DNA of 64,000 nucleotides, taken from the NCBI RefSeq assembly GCF_900103215.1, contig NZ_FNGV01000002.1, forward strand, positions 310,001-374,000, in the 5' to 3' direction. The stretch is from Kriegella aquimaris (GTDB lineage: Bacteria; Bacteroidota; Bacteroidia; Flavobacteriales; Flavobacteriaceae). This document shows, piece by piece, positions 54,766-62,613 of this stretch. The notes below the pieces were generated by a model. It did no database searches, was not told the origin of the DNA, and saw only the letters and a program-made list of their open reading frames with translations. Within the stretch, counting starts at the first letter, position 1, and the number at the start of each line of letters is the position of its first letter. Made by a program: the position numbers and the translations under genes.

Positions 54766-55233
54766 CTAGCAACAACCGCCACCGGGTGTGCAAGAATTTT
54801 CGGTTTGCAATTCAGAAAATTGAAGTTTGGTTTTTTCGGTCGGCACACCACATTTTTCCTTGGCCAAACAGTCGGTTTGCTTAGTGGTCAAAAGGAAATT
54901 TGTACCGTCAAAATCGAGTCCGAATTTACCGATAGTTTCCCCTTGGTATTCCACTTCGATTTCCAAATCGCCTATTTCCAATACCTTTTCTGAAAGCTCA
55001 ATGATATTCAACAATTTTTCAGGGTGCAGTCTGTGGTCATAATCATTGGCATCCCACAGTTGAAAATTTGCGACCTCTTCATTACGCACGGTTCCCCCGC
55101 AATCGATAAAGTTTTTTGATATTTTACCGATTTCTGTAACATGAAAATGGTTGGGTACCAATTCTCCATTCGGTAGTTGAAATGCAATTTTCTCTAAATT
55201 CCCCAAAGCTGATTTAACTTGCGATAGTTTCAT
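54766..55233 (-). CDS. DUF6428 family protein of the ars operon
   Basis: 155-aa cytoplasmic protein matching DUF6428, a family regularly found in Bacteroidota arsenic operons. Motifs are GELVPNHFHVTEIGKI, CGGTVRNEEVANFQLW and HPEKLLNIIE, with a Cys-rich tail (DCLAKEKCGVP, then CTPGGGCC). The cysteines could bind As(III) or Sb(III); this is inference. It lies second in the operon, 48 bases after arsR, and has its own operator-like copy in that gap. No enzyme motif is seen. Confidence 0.82.
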   Translation of the reverse strand: MKLSQVKSALGNLEKIAFQLPNGELVPNHFHVTEIGKISKNFIDCGGTVRNEEVANFQLWDANDYDHRLHPEKLLNIIELSEKVLEIGDLEIEVEYQGETIGKFGLDFDGTNFLLTTKQTDCLAKEKCGVPTEKTKLQFSELQTENSCTPGGGCC

Positions 55234-55247
55234 ACTTATATTTGTTT

Positions 55248-55263
55248 ATTGCGATTATACGAT
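55248..55263. promoter_or_regulatory. second ArsR-type operator copy
   Basis: ATTGCGATTATACGAT lies between arsR and the DUF6428 gene and agrees at 13 of 16 positions with the sequence upstream of arsR (55629-55644). This suggests a second ArsR site controlling the rest of the operon. Confidence 0.5.
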
Positions 55264-55281
55264 TAATGAATTTAATTTTTT

Positions 55282-55611
55282 TTAGCAGCACTGCTCTTTT
55301 GAAAGGTCTTGGTCTAAAAACTGAAACATAACCTCTTTCATTTTGGCCCAGTTCTTTGAATCAACACAATAGCAAACACTGGTGCCTTCAACGTTTCCTT
55401 TTATTAACCCCAAATGTTTTAATTCTTTAAGGTGTTGTGAAATTGTGGGTTGAGCTAAACCTATCTCGTCAACCAAATCACCACATACACACGTATTTAT
55501 TTTAAATAAATGCTGTAAAATGGCAACCCTTGCCGGATGCCCGAACACTTTGGCATACAGTGCAATTTCGTTTTGCAGCTCGGAAAACATTTCCGTTTTG
55601 GTCAATCCCAT
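55282..55611 (-). CDS. arsR: ArsR-type metalloregulatory repressor
   Basis: 109-aa winged-helix repressor. The recognition helix is in LAQPTISQHLKELKHLGLI; the metalloid-sensing Cys pair is in NTCVCGDLVDEI, corresponding to the ELCVCDL site; a further CYCVD and the terminal QCC offer more thiols. As(III) binding should release it from the operators at 55629-55644 and 55248-55263. It is the first gene of the four-gene ars operon (arsR, DUF6428, arsC, ACR3). Confidence 0.95.
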   Translation of the reverse strand: MGLTKTEMFSELQNEIALYAKVFGHPARVAILQHLFKINTCVCGDLVDEIGLAQPTISQHLKELKHLGLIKGNVEGTSVCYCVDSKNWAKMKEVMFQFLDQDLSKEQCC

Positions 55612-55628
55612 CTTTTCTTTATTAGTTC

Positions 55629-55644
55629 ATTGCAATATTACGAT
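55629..55644. promoter_or_regulatory. ArsR-type operator upstream of arsR
   Basis: ATTGCAATATTACGAT is an imperfect palindrome (6 of 8 half-site positions) located 18 bases upstream of the arsR ATG. The near-copy before the second gene supports a binding site. A near -7 box (CAAAATAA on the plus strand, 55660-55667) lies just beyond it. Confidence 0.5.
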
Positions 55645-55805
55645 AAAGATTTGATTACACAAAATAATTTTATATATCAGTAGAAACCGCTGAAGTTTAT
55701 TTGGGAATACGTACTTGTGTGCAATAGGCTGTTTCGGAAAATTAATCTTTTACCTCTAACCTTTGTTTACATGTTGGAAGTAAGATTATTTTTTAATCTT
55801 CTAGT

Positions 55806-56390
55806 TCAATGTTCCGACAACCATTTTTTTCGCCTTGCATCAGGAAGGTATTTGATTTCAAATTCTTCGAACAAGGCCTCAAACCCATCTCCATCGGGAG
55901 AGGCTGCGGTCAACCCTACCATGACGGGCGTATTATCAGGAAAATAGGCGAGTCGCATCATTGTGAAATTGCTATTATCTAAAGAATAGCTTATCTCTAT
56001 GGCATCAATTCTTCTAATGACTTTGAGCCAAATCGATTTCGGATTATGTGCTAGTTCAATCACACTCCAATCGCTTTTATCGATAGTGACCACTGCACTC
56101 AATTTGATTTTTTGATCAACATATTCGACACCGGTTTTGATCCAAGTTTTTTCATCTTTTCGAATCATCAATCCCATTTGGTCGTAGCGGGTCTTATAAT
56201 CTCCGGTTATTTTGACCTTCATTTCAAATTCTCCACCCACATTGCAATAGTAAAAGGGGCCATCATCGACGGTGAATCCGTAATGTGTCTCCCTCCAAAA
56301 ATCGGTCTGTGGCGTCACGGACATTGATAGGGAGGAACCATCGATTTGTGTCCATATTTCAGGTTCATTGTACCATTGCATTTTTTTCAT
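55806..56390 (-). CDS. DUF1349 domain-containing protein
   Basis: 194-aa protein with a concanavalin-like beta-sandwich fold (DUF1349; relatives are described as regulator of enolase or YeaR-like). Landmarks are DFWRETHYGFTVDDGPFYY, YDQMGLMIRKDEKTWIKTGVEY, and GLTAASPDGDGFEALFEEFEI near the C-terminus. No signal peptide is seen. ATG 56390 is chosen; two codons upstream another ATG exists. It is probably a sugar-binding or isomerase-like protein of unknown ligand. Not obviously linked to the ars operon. Confidence 0.85.
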   Translation of the reverse strand: MKKMQWYNEPEIWTQIDGSSLSMSVTPQTDFWRETHYGFTVDDGPFYYCNVGGEFEMKVKITGDYKTRYDQMGLMIRKDEKTWIKTGVEYVDQKIKLSAVVTIDKSDWSVIELAHNPKSIWLKVIRRIDAIEISYSLDNSNFTMMRLAYFPDNTPVMVGLTAASPDGDGFEALFEEFEIKYLPDARRKKWLSEH

Positions 56391-56456
56391 TCTCAATTAT
56401 TTAATGTGTATACTATGCCTATCGGCAAAGGTTTAGGTGTTGGTAGCTTGTTAGTA

Positions 56457-57332
56457 CTATTCTTTAATATGTAGTACTTTCTTTAAAGCGCTGTGCATTA
56501 CAGCTGCATCTACATCAGTATCTGTCCAGAATTTAATACCTATAACCCCTTGGTTTACCAACATCCCCAGCCCATCAATTGTTTTACAACCTTTGTTCGC
56601 TGCGGTCTTCAATAAATGTGTTTGTGGTGGATTGGGAATGCAATCTGCCACTACCATATTAGGTTTGATGCTGTTAAAATCAATGTTCAATTGCTCATCG
56701 ATATTGGGAAAGAGTCCGATGCTGGTGGCATTGATAATAATATCCGTGCTGGGGGCAACAGCATATTTTTCGTCCCACGGCTTATAAAAGGCCTTTGCAG
56801 ATGTATTCTCATTTAATAACCTGACCACTTCATCGGCACGTTGCTTGCTACGGTTCACGATCGTTATTGACTCAGCTCCCGCCAATGCCAATTCTACGGC
56901 AATCGCTCGGGCCGCACCACCAGCACCGAACAAGGTAATGTGCTTGGCATCGGGATCGATTATCTCTTTAAGTGCCTGTAAGAAACCTTTACCGTCTGTA
57001 TTTTCACCAATCCATCGATTACCTCGTTTTACTATGGTGTTTACTGCGCCTATTAGTTTTGCCGATTCACCGAGTTCATCCAAGTATTTAATAATGGCCA
57101 CTTTATGCGGCAAAGAACAATTGAACCCAGACCAGCCCATAGCTTTCGCTCCATTTACGGCCGCATTTAGATTTTCAGGACTCACTTCACAAGTCACATA
57201 ACGAAAATGCAATCCGTGATGTTGATAGGCAGCCTCTACCATGGCTACCGTAGGGTTTTCGGCGGCGGGTTGTGCAAAACATCCGGTCAATTGTGGTAAA
57301 AAATCAATTGGTGTATTCGAGTCGGTATTCAT
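56457..57332 (-). CDS. shikimate dehydrogenase family protein with atypical substrate loop
   Basis: 291-aa NAD(P)-dependent oxidoreductase of the AroE fold. The catalytic pair is kept: K77 in NCSLPHK and D113 in GENTDGKGF, with N98 in GAVNTIV. The Rossmann loop is GAGGAARAIA, followed by NRSKQRADE (an NADP-preferring pattern). The shikimate-contacting SxS loop near the N-terminus (usually HSxSPxxHN) is replaced by FAQPAAENPTVAM, so the substrate may be quinate, another polyol acid or something unrelated. It could be a catabolic paralogue rather than the biosynthetic AroE. Neighbours do not help; no aro genes adjoin it. Confidence 0.75.
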   Translation of the reverse strand: MNTDSNTPIDFLPQLTGCFAQPAAENPTVAMVEAAYQHHGLHFRYVTCEVSPENLNAAVNGAKAMGWSGFNCSLPHKVAIIKYLDELGESAKLIGAVNTIVKRGNRWIGENTDGKGFLQALKEIIDPDAKHITLFGAGGAARAIAVELALAGAESITIVNRSKQRADEVVRLLNENTSAKAFYKPWDEKYAVAPSTDIIINATSIGLFPNIDEQLNIDFNSIKPNMVVADCIPNPPQTHLLKTAANKGCKTIDGLGMLVNQGVIGIKFWTDTDVDAAVMHSALKKVLHIKE

Positions 57333-57708
57333 GTAGTTAATTGTTTTCTAAAGAATGATTCAATTACTTTTCTTAAATAGCAATTGAGCTTCTGTTGGCA
57401 ACAGGGATAGTTTTTTAAAATGATCGAAGTTACTTATAGCCGCCCTTTGGTCTCAAATATAATAAAAGTTTGTCGGTGAATGCGCTGCATTCATTAAGGT
57501 TGAATATGGCTTGGGTGGAATTTTCCGGTGTTGTTCCTTTTTAAGATTGTTGTTATATAAAAGGCAATTTATTGAAACGTGCTATTCACTCATTTTTAGA
57601 AGAATACAAATTCTGATGTACTACTTTCTGTTTTTTGTGAATATCTATTTACGAGTTTATCTTCAATGGTTTTTTTAAAATTTATATTTGCCATCCTAAA
57701 AAAAAGAT
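57333..57708. other. 376-base intergenic region
   Basis: AT-rich region between the divergent aroE-like and DUF4494 genes. A weak CTGTT/AACAG hairpin lies at 57392-57404 and a T run at 57411-57416, but no gene on the plus strand precedes it. No RNA gene was recognised. The DUF4494 promoter lies at its right end. Confidence 0.6.
57683..57690 (+). promoter_or_regulatory. -7 promoter box of the DUF4494 gene
   Basis: TATATTTG is an exact TANNTTTG match, 18 bases before the ATG at 57709, giving a leader of about 12 bases. Confidence 0.5.
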
Positions 57709-58227
57709 ATGAGCGTAACGTGGTACGAGTGCAAAGTAAAATATAGAAAAACACACGAAACTGGTGAACAAAAAATAACAACGGAGGCTTATTTATTGGA
57801 TGCCGTATCGTATACCGAGGCAGAAACTAGAATCAATCAAGAGATGGCTGCCTATACTAGCGAAGAGTTCTTGATTACAAATATTAAAGTGGCCAATTTA
57901 TCCGAGGTTCATCCTTTTGAAAATTCTGATCGGTGGTTCAAGTCCAAAGTTGCATTAATTGCTTTTGATGAGGAAAGTGGGAAGGAAAGAAAAACCAATA
58001 TCTACATGCTGATACAGGCTAATGATGTAAAGGAGGCTTTCGACAATACAAATGAAATGATGAAAGGAACTACGGGAGATTATACTATTCCTGCTATTAC
58101 TGAATCTCCTATTATGGATGTGTTTCCTTACTTTACCGGGGAAGAAGAACAGTTGGAAAAATTTAATGCCGTAGAAAAACCGGAAACTTCTGAAGAAGAA
58201 GTCTTAGAAGAGCGAGAAACAGAATAG
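57709..58227 (+). CDS. DUF4494 domain-containing protein
   Basis: 172-aa cytoplasmic protein. Residues about 3-140 match DUF4494 (TWYECKVKYRKTHETGEQKI, LLDAVSYTEAETRI, FLITNIKVANLSEVH, WFKSKVALIAFDEESGKE, YTIPAITESPIMDVFPYF); the last 30 residues form an acidic, Glu-rich tail. The family is conserved across Bacteroidota with no established function; no catalytic residues stand out. Monocistronic, with an exact -7 box upstream. The gene at 58342 converges from the other strand. Confidence 0.9.
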   Translation: MSVTWYECKVKYRKTHETGEQKITTEAYLLDAVSYTEAETRINQEMAAYTSEEFLITNIKVANLSEVHPFENSDRWFKSKVALIAFDEESGKERKTNIYMLIQANDVKEAFDNTNEMMKGTTGDYTIPAITESPIMDVFPYFTGEEEQLEKFNAVEKPETSEEEVLEERETE

Positions 58228-58341
58228 TTTCTAAATGACCTGAATGGATAATGCTATTTCAAATTTCGTGCAACAAATAAATTATATTGTTTGGGTGTTA
58301 ATAGCATTATCCATTTCTTAAGTTGGCAAAATTAGGTTGGG

Positions 58342-59484
58342 CTAGTATCCGAAATCAGCCTTTAAAGCGTCGATTTTTTCTAAAGCCATTTCTTTTGTCA
58401 AGAAATCGATTTCTTCCATTCCAAATGCTTTTTCAAAAGTACGCAGGGCTTTTTTGGGTTCGCCTTTTTGTTCGTAGTATTCGGCCTCGAAATAAAAACC
58501 TAACATGGTATCAGGATACTCTTTTTTGCAAAGGTCTGATAATGGCTTCAGCGACTCGAAATCTTCCTTTTTTCGTGTTGCCGCATATATAGCCATAATG
58601 TCGTTGAGGTCTACTCTTTTTTCAAAGCCAAACAGGTCTTCGATACCTGTATATTTGTCTTCCAAATATTGAAAAACAGGTCCTTCGGAAGTTAAAATTT
58701 CGGATTTGTACTCTTTCGGACTGATTGGTTTGAACATCCCGAAAATGTTATCAAATGCTTTGCCTACACCATAGGTTGCTATGGCAATATGGTCAGCGGC
58801 GGGGTATTCGTCAAAATAATAATGCAACGATTCTTTTTCAATGTCCTTTATTGCCGCATGCATAGCCATAATTTTTGGAGTATCATTTGATTTTTCGCCT
58901 TCAACGATCAATTGATAAAAAATCTTTTGGTCGATGGCGCTTAAACGCGCTGGCACCCGCATTTCCATTTCTGGTGCAAGTGTTGGCGAAATGTTGATGT
59001 AGGCATTGAATAAAGAGTTTTCCTTGAAAAGCCAATAGTTTTGAAAATTGGCTGTAATGTCGTAACCAACAATCATTTTAAATGGCGCTGTGCTATAGTT
59101 CAAATCCAGATAAGGAATGATTTCAGTGCCCAAAAATTCAAAGAATTTTTTTCCTTTTTCAGTAGGTAGTCCGGTATCGGGCTCATAGGCGCAATCGTCT
59201 AATCGAATACTGTTCTTGCTTTGATGTATGCCGACAACAATCATTTGGGGCATGCCGTGAAAGGTGCTGTAAAATTTGGCGTTGGCTACTACCTGGTCGA
59301 AAAGATAATCTCCATCTAAAACAACGACTAAGGGATATTTTTTTTCTTTGTCGTAATCTTCGGGAAAATAGTAGCTTACATCCCTTCTTTCCTGTAGTTT
59401 AAAAGACTCAAAGATTTCTTTGGAGACCTGGGCCTTCACACCAAGACATATTAAGAGGGCAAAAACGACTATTGAACGTTGCAT
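58342..59484 (-). CDS. alpha/beta-hydrolase-fold esterase-like protein lacking the nucleophile serine
   Basis: 380-aa exported protein (signal MQRSIVVFALLICLGVKAQ). The fold matches the esterase D/Fes type: SYYFPEDYDKEKKYPLVVVL, DGDYLFDQ, IVVGIHQSKNSIRLDDC, GTEIIPYLDLNY, LFNAYINISPTL. Where the nucleophile elbow GHSxGG is expected there is VGYDITAN, with D142 in place of serine. A His that could be the triad member is in YPAADHIAI. Residues about 290-370 form a helical TPR-like tail. Either it is non-catalytic or uses another mechanism; I recall similar sequences at this locus in related Flavobacteriia. It closes the panC-panD-YbhN operon, 33 bases downstream of YbhN. Confidence 0.75.
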   Translation of the reverse strand: MQRSIVVFALLICLGVKAQVSKEIFESFKLQERRDVSYYFPEDYDKEKKYPLVVVLDGDYLFDQVVANAKFYSTFHGMPQMIVVGIHQSKNSIRLDDCAYEPDTGLPTEKGKKFFEFLGTEIIPYLDLNYSTAPFKMIVGYDITANFQNYWLFKENSLFNAYINISPTLAPEMEMRVPARLSAIDQKIFYQLIVEGEKSNDTPKIMAMHAAIKDIEKESLHYYFDEYPAADHIAIATYGVGKAFDNIFGMFKPISPKEYKSEILTSEGPVFQYLEDKYTGIEDLFGFEKRVDLNDIMAIYAATRKKEDFESLKPLSDLCKKEYPDTMLGFYFEAEYYEQKGEPKKALRTFEKAFGMEEIDFLTKEMALEKIDALKADFGY

Positions 59485-59517
59485 AAAAAGGTGATTTGGT
59501 ACGAAAGTGACGTACAG

Positions 59518-60483
59518 TTATTTCTTTCTGTTCAATAACGGTAATACCAGAAAAGATATTGCACCAAAGAAAACGATCATCAAAGTTTGGGAAATCCACA
59601 TGATCCAGCCGAAGGCATCGCCAGATATGGCGCTGATACCAAAAATTGCCAAGGCCTTGCTTACCGCAATTGGATATAATCCTACCCCACCGTTGGTCGT
59701 TGCCATGGCAAAGGCGCCTGCAACAAAGGCTACCAGTAATTGATCTAAAGAGAGTTCAGCGGTTTCCGGAAGCGTAAATTTTATGACCCAGAACATGGCT
59801 ATGTAGCACGTCCAAATGAGCAAAGTATGAAAAATAAAAGCACCCTTCTTTTGCATTTTGAAAATGCTAAAAACACCATCTAAAAGTCCTTTTATGAAGC
59901 CTTTGATTTTAAGCGCAAGGGTGTGCGTAGATTTTTTTATAAAAATCATAAAAATAAATAGTCCGAGAATTCCGAGTCCCATTAATAGTAAAAGACTTTT
60001 AAAATCAAATCCTCTTTTTTCTAAAAATTCGACGATAATATCCGTTTGAAGAACTAGGGTAGTGCCGACTACCAGTAGTAGCATAATAACATCGATTACC
60101 CTTTCGGTTACAATGGTACCGAATCCTTTTTCAAAGGGTACGCCTTCATAGGTTGCCAAAGCAGTAGCACGTAGAATTTCACCTGTTCTAGGAATACCTA
60201 GATTGGCAAAATAAGCCATCAAAATGATAAAGATATTATTACTCAATTTCGGCCGATATCCTAAAGGCTGTAAAAGATAGTTCCAGCGAATGGCGCGTGA
60301 AACGTGGCCAAGTATTCCTATTAATACAGAAACTGTTACCCAAATAGGATCCGCTTCTTTGATGTAAAAGAGAATTTCTTTGCGATTTTCGGGAGAGGTC
60401 GAATTGAACCAGTACCAAACGAAAAAAACTCCCAAGGCAATTGGGAGTATTAATTTTAATGTTTTCTTTACCGAAGCGCCCAA
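59518..60483 (-). CDS. YbhN/lysylphosphatidylglycerol synthase transmembrane domain protein
   Basis: 321-aa inner-membrane protein with about eight helices and the family signature of UPF0104/MprF flippase-like proteins: VLIGILGHVSRAIRWNYLLQP near the N-terminus, MAYFANLGIPRTGEILRA, and GAFAMATTNGGVGLYPIAV towards the C-terminus. Such proteins are thought to move lipids or glycolipids across the membrane; substrate unknown. The gene starts one base after panD, so it is clearly in the pan operon, though no functional link to pantothenate is evident. Confidence 0.9.
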   Translation of the reverse strand: MGASVKKTLKLILPIALGVFFVWYWFNSTSPENRKEILFYIKEADPIWVTVSVLIGILGHVSRAIRWNYLLQPLGYRPKLSNNIFIILMAYFANLGIPRTGEILRATALATYEGVPFEKGFGTIVTERVIDVIMLLLVVGTTLVLQTDIIVEFLEKRGFDFKSLLLLMGLGILGLFIFMIFIKKSTHTLALKIKGFIKGLLDGVFSIFKMQKKGAFIFHTLLIWTCYIAMFWVIKFTLPETAELSLDQLLVAFVAGAFAMATTNGGVGLYPIAVSKALAIFGISAISGDAFGWIMWISQTLMIVFFGAISFLVLPLLNRKK

Positions 60484-60484
60484 A

Positions 60485-60835
60485 TCAGTTTAAACGATTG
60501 GTTTCTTCGTTGGGGAATACCAAAGCCGGATTGAATTTTTTTGCTTCTTCAATATCCATTCTAGCATAGGTAATCAATATTAAAATATCGCCTACGGCGA
60601 CCTTTCTGGCTGCGGCGCCATTCAAGGTAAGTTCACCGCTACCACGTGGCCCGGGAATAACGTAAGTTTCCAATCGTTCACCATTGTTATTGTTTACGAT
60701 CTGTACCTTTTCACCTTGTATGATATTCGCGGCATCCATCAAATCTTCATCAATTGTGATGCTGCCAATATAGTTAAGGTCTGCTCCTGTGACCTTTATG
60801 CGGTGTATTTTCGATTTTACAACTTCTATTTGCAT
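60485..60835 (-). CDS. panD: aspartate 1-decarboxylase
   Basis: 116-aa pyruvoyl enzyme making beta-alanine from aspartate for pantothenate and CoA synthesis. It is made as a proenzyme that cuts itself at Gly-Ser; that site is visible in [13 protein letters not shown] (residues about 21-33). The following [19 protein letters not shown] and LITYARM complete the double-psi barrel; length is normal. It lies 13 bases after panC, whose enzyme uses its product, and 1 base before the YbhN gene. Confidence 0.96.
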   Translation of the reverse strand: MQIEVVKSKIHRIKVTGADLNYIGSITIDEDLMDAANIIQGEKVQIVNNNNGERLETYVIPGPRGSGELTLNGAAARKVAVGDILILITYARMDIEEAKKFNPALVFPNEETNRLN

Positions 60836-60848
60836 GGGACAAAGTTAG

Positions 60849-61694
60849 TTAATTTAGGGCTATATTATCAATGAGTCGTATACCGTCGGCATAAACGGCC
60901 ACAAAGGCCCTATATTTTAAGTGTTGCTGTTTTTTTTGAATCGGAGTCAAGGTTTCGATGTCTGAAATTTCAAAATATTCCAACTCAAAATTAGGCTGAT
61001 CGTGAAATTCCTGAACTACCCAATCCATTATATATTTAGCACTTTTCGTGCCAAATTTTTTCTTTGCGTTCTGTAGGGTCTTGTAGATAAAAGAAGCCTC
61101 CTTTCTTAGGCTATTGGATAGGCGCTCGTTTCTCGAACTCATAGCCAATCCATTGGCTTCCCTGACAATTGGGCAGCCTTTGATTGCTACCGGAAGGTGT
61201 TCTAATTCGACCAATTTTCTGATAATTTGCAATTGTTGAAAATCTTTTTCCCCAAAATAAGCGCAATCAGGTTGTACCAGTCGCAAGAGCATTTCAACTA
61301 TTGTACCCACACCATTAAAGTGGTCGTCGCGGTAGGCGCCTTCCATTACCTTATCCAATCCATTAAAATCATAGGTTTTGGAGCCAACGTGTTCAGGGTA
61401 GATTTCAGCTACCGACGGCGTGAATATAATAAGATCGTTCGAGATGTTTTTTAGTAGTGTCAAATCGGCCTCCAAGGTTTTTGGATACTTTTCAAGATCT
61501 TCGTTGTTGTTGAACTGCGTCGGGTTAACAAAAATACTCACGACTACGTGGTCGTTCTCCGAAAGAGCCTTTTCGACCAAGGAGATGTGTCCCTCGTGCA
61601 GAGCGCCCATTGTGGGTACGAGCCCAACACTTTGACCTGTATTTAACGATTCAAGATGAAATCTTAGTTCTTTTTTTGCTTTGATTACCATCAT
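60849..61694 (-). CDS. panC: pantoate--beta-alanine ligase
   Basis: 281-aa cytoplasmic ATP-dependent ligase forming pantothenate from pantoate and beta-alanine. The HIGH-like motif is in VPTMGALHEGHISLV, followed by SIFVNPTQFN, YFGEKDFQQLQ and the KMSKS-like loop MSSRNERLS; length is typical. The start is the first of two adjacent ATG codons. It is the first gene of a panC-panD-YbhN-esterase-like operon, with an exact -7 promoter box upstream at 61715-61722. Confidence 0.97.
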   Translation of the reverse strand: MMVIKAKKELRFHLESLNTGQSVGLVPTMGALHEGHISLVEKALSENDHVVVSIFVNPTQFNNNEDLEKYPKTLEADLTLLKNISNDLIIFTPSVAEIYPEHVGSKTYDFNGLDKVMEGAYRDDHFNGVGTIVEMLLRLVQPDCAYFGEKDFQQLQIIRKLVELEHLPVAIKGCPIVREANGLAMSSRNERLSNSLRKEASFIYKTLQNAKKKFGTKSAKYIMDWVVQEFHDQPNFELEYFEISDIETLTPIQKKQQHLKYRAFVAVYADGIRLIDNIALN

Positions 61695-61714
61695 TGGTTT
61701 AGTCTAAGAGCGAG

Positions 61715-61722
61715 CAAACTTA
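61715..61722 (-). promoter_or_regulatory. -7 promoter box of the panC operon
   Basis: The minus strand reads TAAGTTTG, an exact TANNTTTG match, 20 bases before the panC ATG, giving a short leader of about 13 bases. Confidence 0.5.
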
Positions 61723-61753
61723 CTATAATTACTGCTAATCTCTATAATTTTTG

Positions 61754-61761
61754 TAATTTTG
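61754..61761 (+). promoter_or_regulatory. -7 promoter box of the glycogen-synthase-like/DUF4270 operon
   Basis: TAATTTTG is an exact TANNTTTG match on the plus strand, 37 bases before the ATG at 61799. It is divergent from the panC promoter, only 31 bases apart. Confidence 0.5.
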
Positions 61762-61798
61762 CAGCCACGCACGGTCGATAAATAAAACAAAGCCCCAT

Positions 61799-62608
61799 AT
61801 GAATGGTAAAAAGATATTGTTTGTATCTTCAGAATTAGTCCCTTACTTGCCAGAGAACGAAGTTTCACTTATGTCTTATGAAACCCCCCGAATGGTCAAC
61901 AGCAATGGTGGTCAAATTCGGATTTTTATGCCTAGGTACGGTAACATCAATGAACGTAGGCATCAGCTTCACGAGGTTATCCGTCTTTCAGGGATGAATT
62001 TGGTTATTAATGATATGGATATGCCCTTGATTATTAAGGTAGCATCCATTCCAAGAGAGCGTATTCAGGTTTATTTTATTGATAATGAAGAGTATTTTAA
62101 ACGAAAAGCAACTTTTACCGATGTAGAAGGGAATCTTTTTCCTGACAATGACCAACGGGCTATTTTCTTTGCCAAAGGTGTCGTTGAAACGGTAAAAAAA
62201 TTAAACTGGACGCCAGATATTATCCATGTTCATGGATGGATGGCCTCTTTGTTGCCGCTTTATCTAAAGAACTACTACGCTGATGAACCCCTATTTGGAG
62301 ATAGTAAGATTGTACTGTCAGTATATGGGAAATCTTTCGAAGGGGAATTGGATAAAGGAATGAAAGATAAGATTCTTTTTGATGGATTACCCGAAGAAGC
62401 TATAAGTCCGCTTGCTGAGCCCACCTATAATAATTTGTTAAAAGTAGCTGTAAATTTTTCGGATGCTGTTATTTTAGCCTCGGAAGAAATTCCCGAAGAT
62501 TTGCAAACGCATATTGCCAACCTCCAAAAACCGGTGTTGCCATATGTTTCTCTCCAAGAGTTTGAGGAAGCCTATGCAAACTTTTATAACACAGAAGTTT
62601 TAAAATAA
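61799..62608 (+). CDS. glycogen/starch-synthase-like protein, N-terminal half only
   Basis: 269-aa cytoplasmic protein matching only the N-terminal Rossmann domain of GT5 glycogen synthases (KKILFVSSELVPYL, NGGQIRIFMPRYGNI, FDGLPEE, DIIHVHGWMASLLPLYL). The ADP-glucose-binding KTGGL motif after the first strand is absent; the aligned stretch reads LPENEVSLMSY. The whole C-terminal GT1-type half (normally about 200 residues more) is missing, and the frame ends with a normal stop. So it probably cannot make glycogen. The gene is divergent to panC and 5 bases upstream of a DUF4270 lipoprotein. I recall that this pairing recurs in Flavobacteriia; its role is unknown. Confidence 0.8.
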   Translation: MNGKKILFVSSELVPYLPENEVSLMSYETPRMVNSNGGQIRIFMPRYGNINERRHQLHEVIRLSGMNLVINDMDMPLIIKVASIPRERIQVYFIDNEEYFKRKATFTDVEGNLFPDNDQRAIFFAKGVVETVKKLNWTPDIIHVHGWMASLLPLYLKNYYADEPLFGDSKIVLSVYGKSFEGELDKGMKDKILFDGLPEEAISPLAEPTYNNLLKVAVNFSDAVILASEEIPEDLQTHIANLQKPVLPYVSLQEFEEAYANFYNTEVLK

Positions 62609-62613
62609 TCTAG

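Noticed and set aside
55806-57332. DUF1349 and aroE-like genes as part of the arsenic operon
   Set aside because: They lie upstream of arsR, separated by about 190 bases containing its operator, and share no functional link with arsenic resistance.
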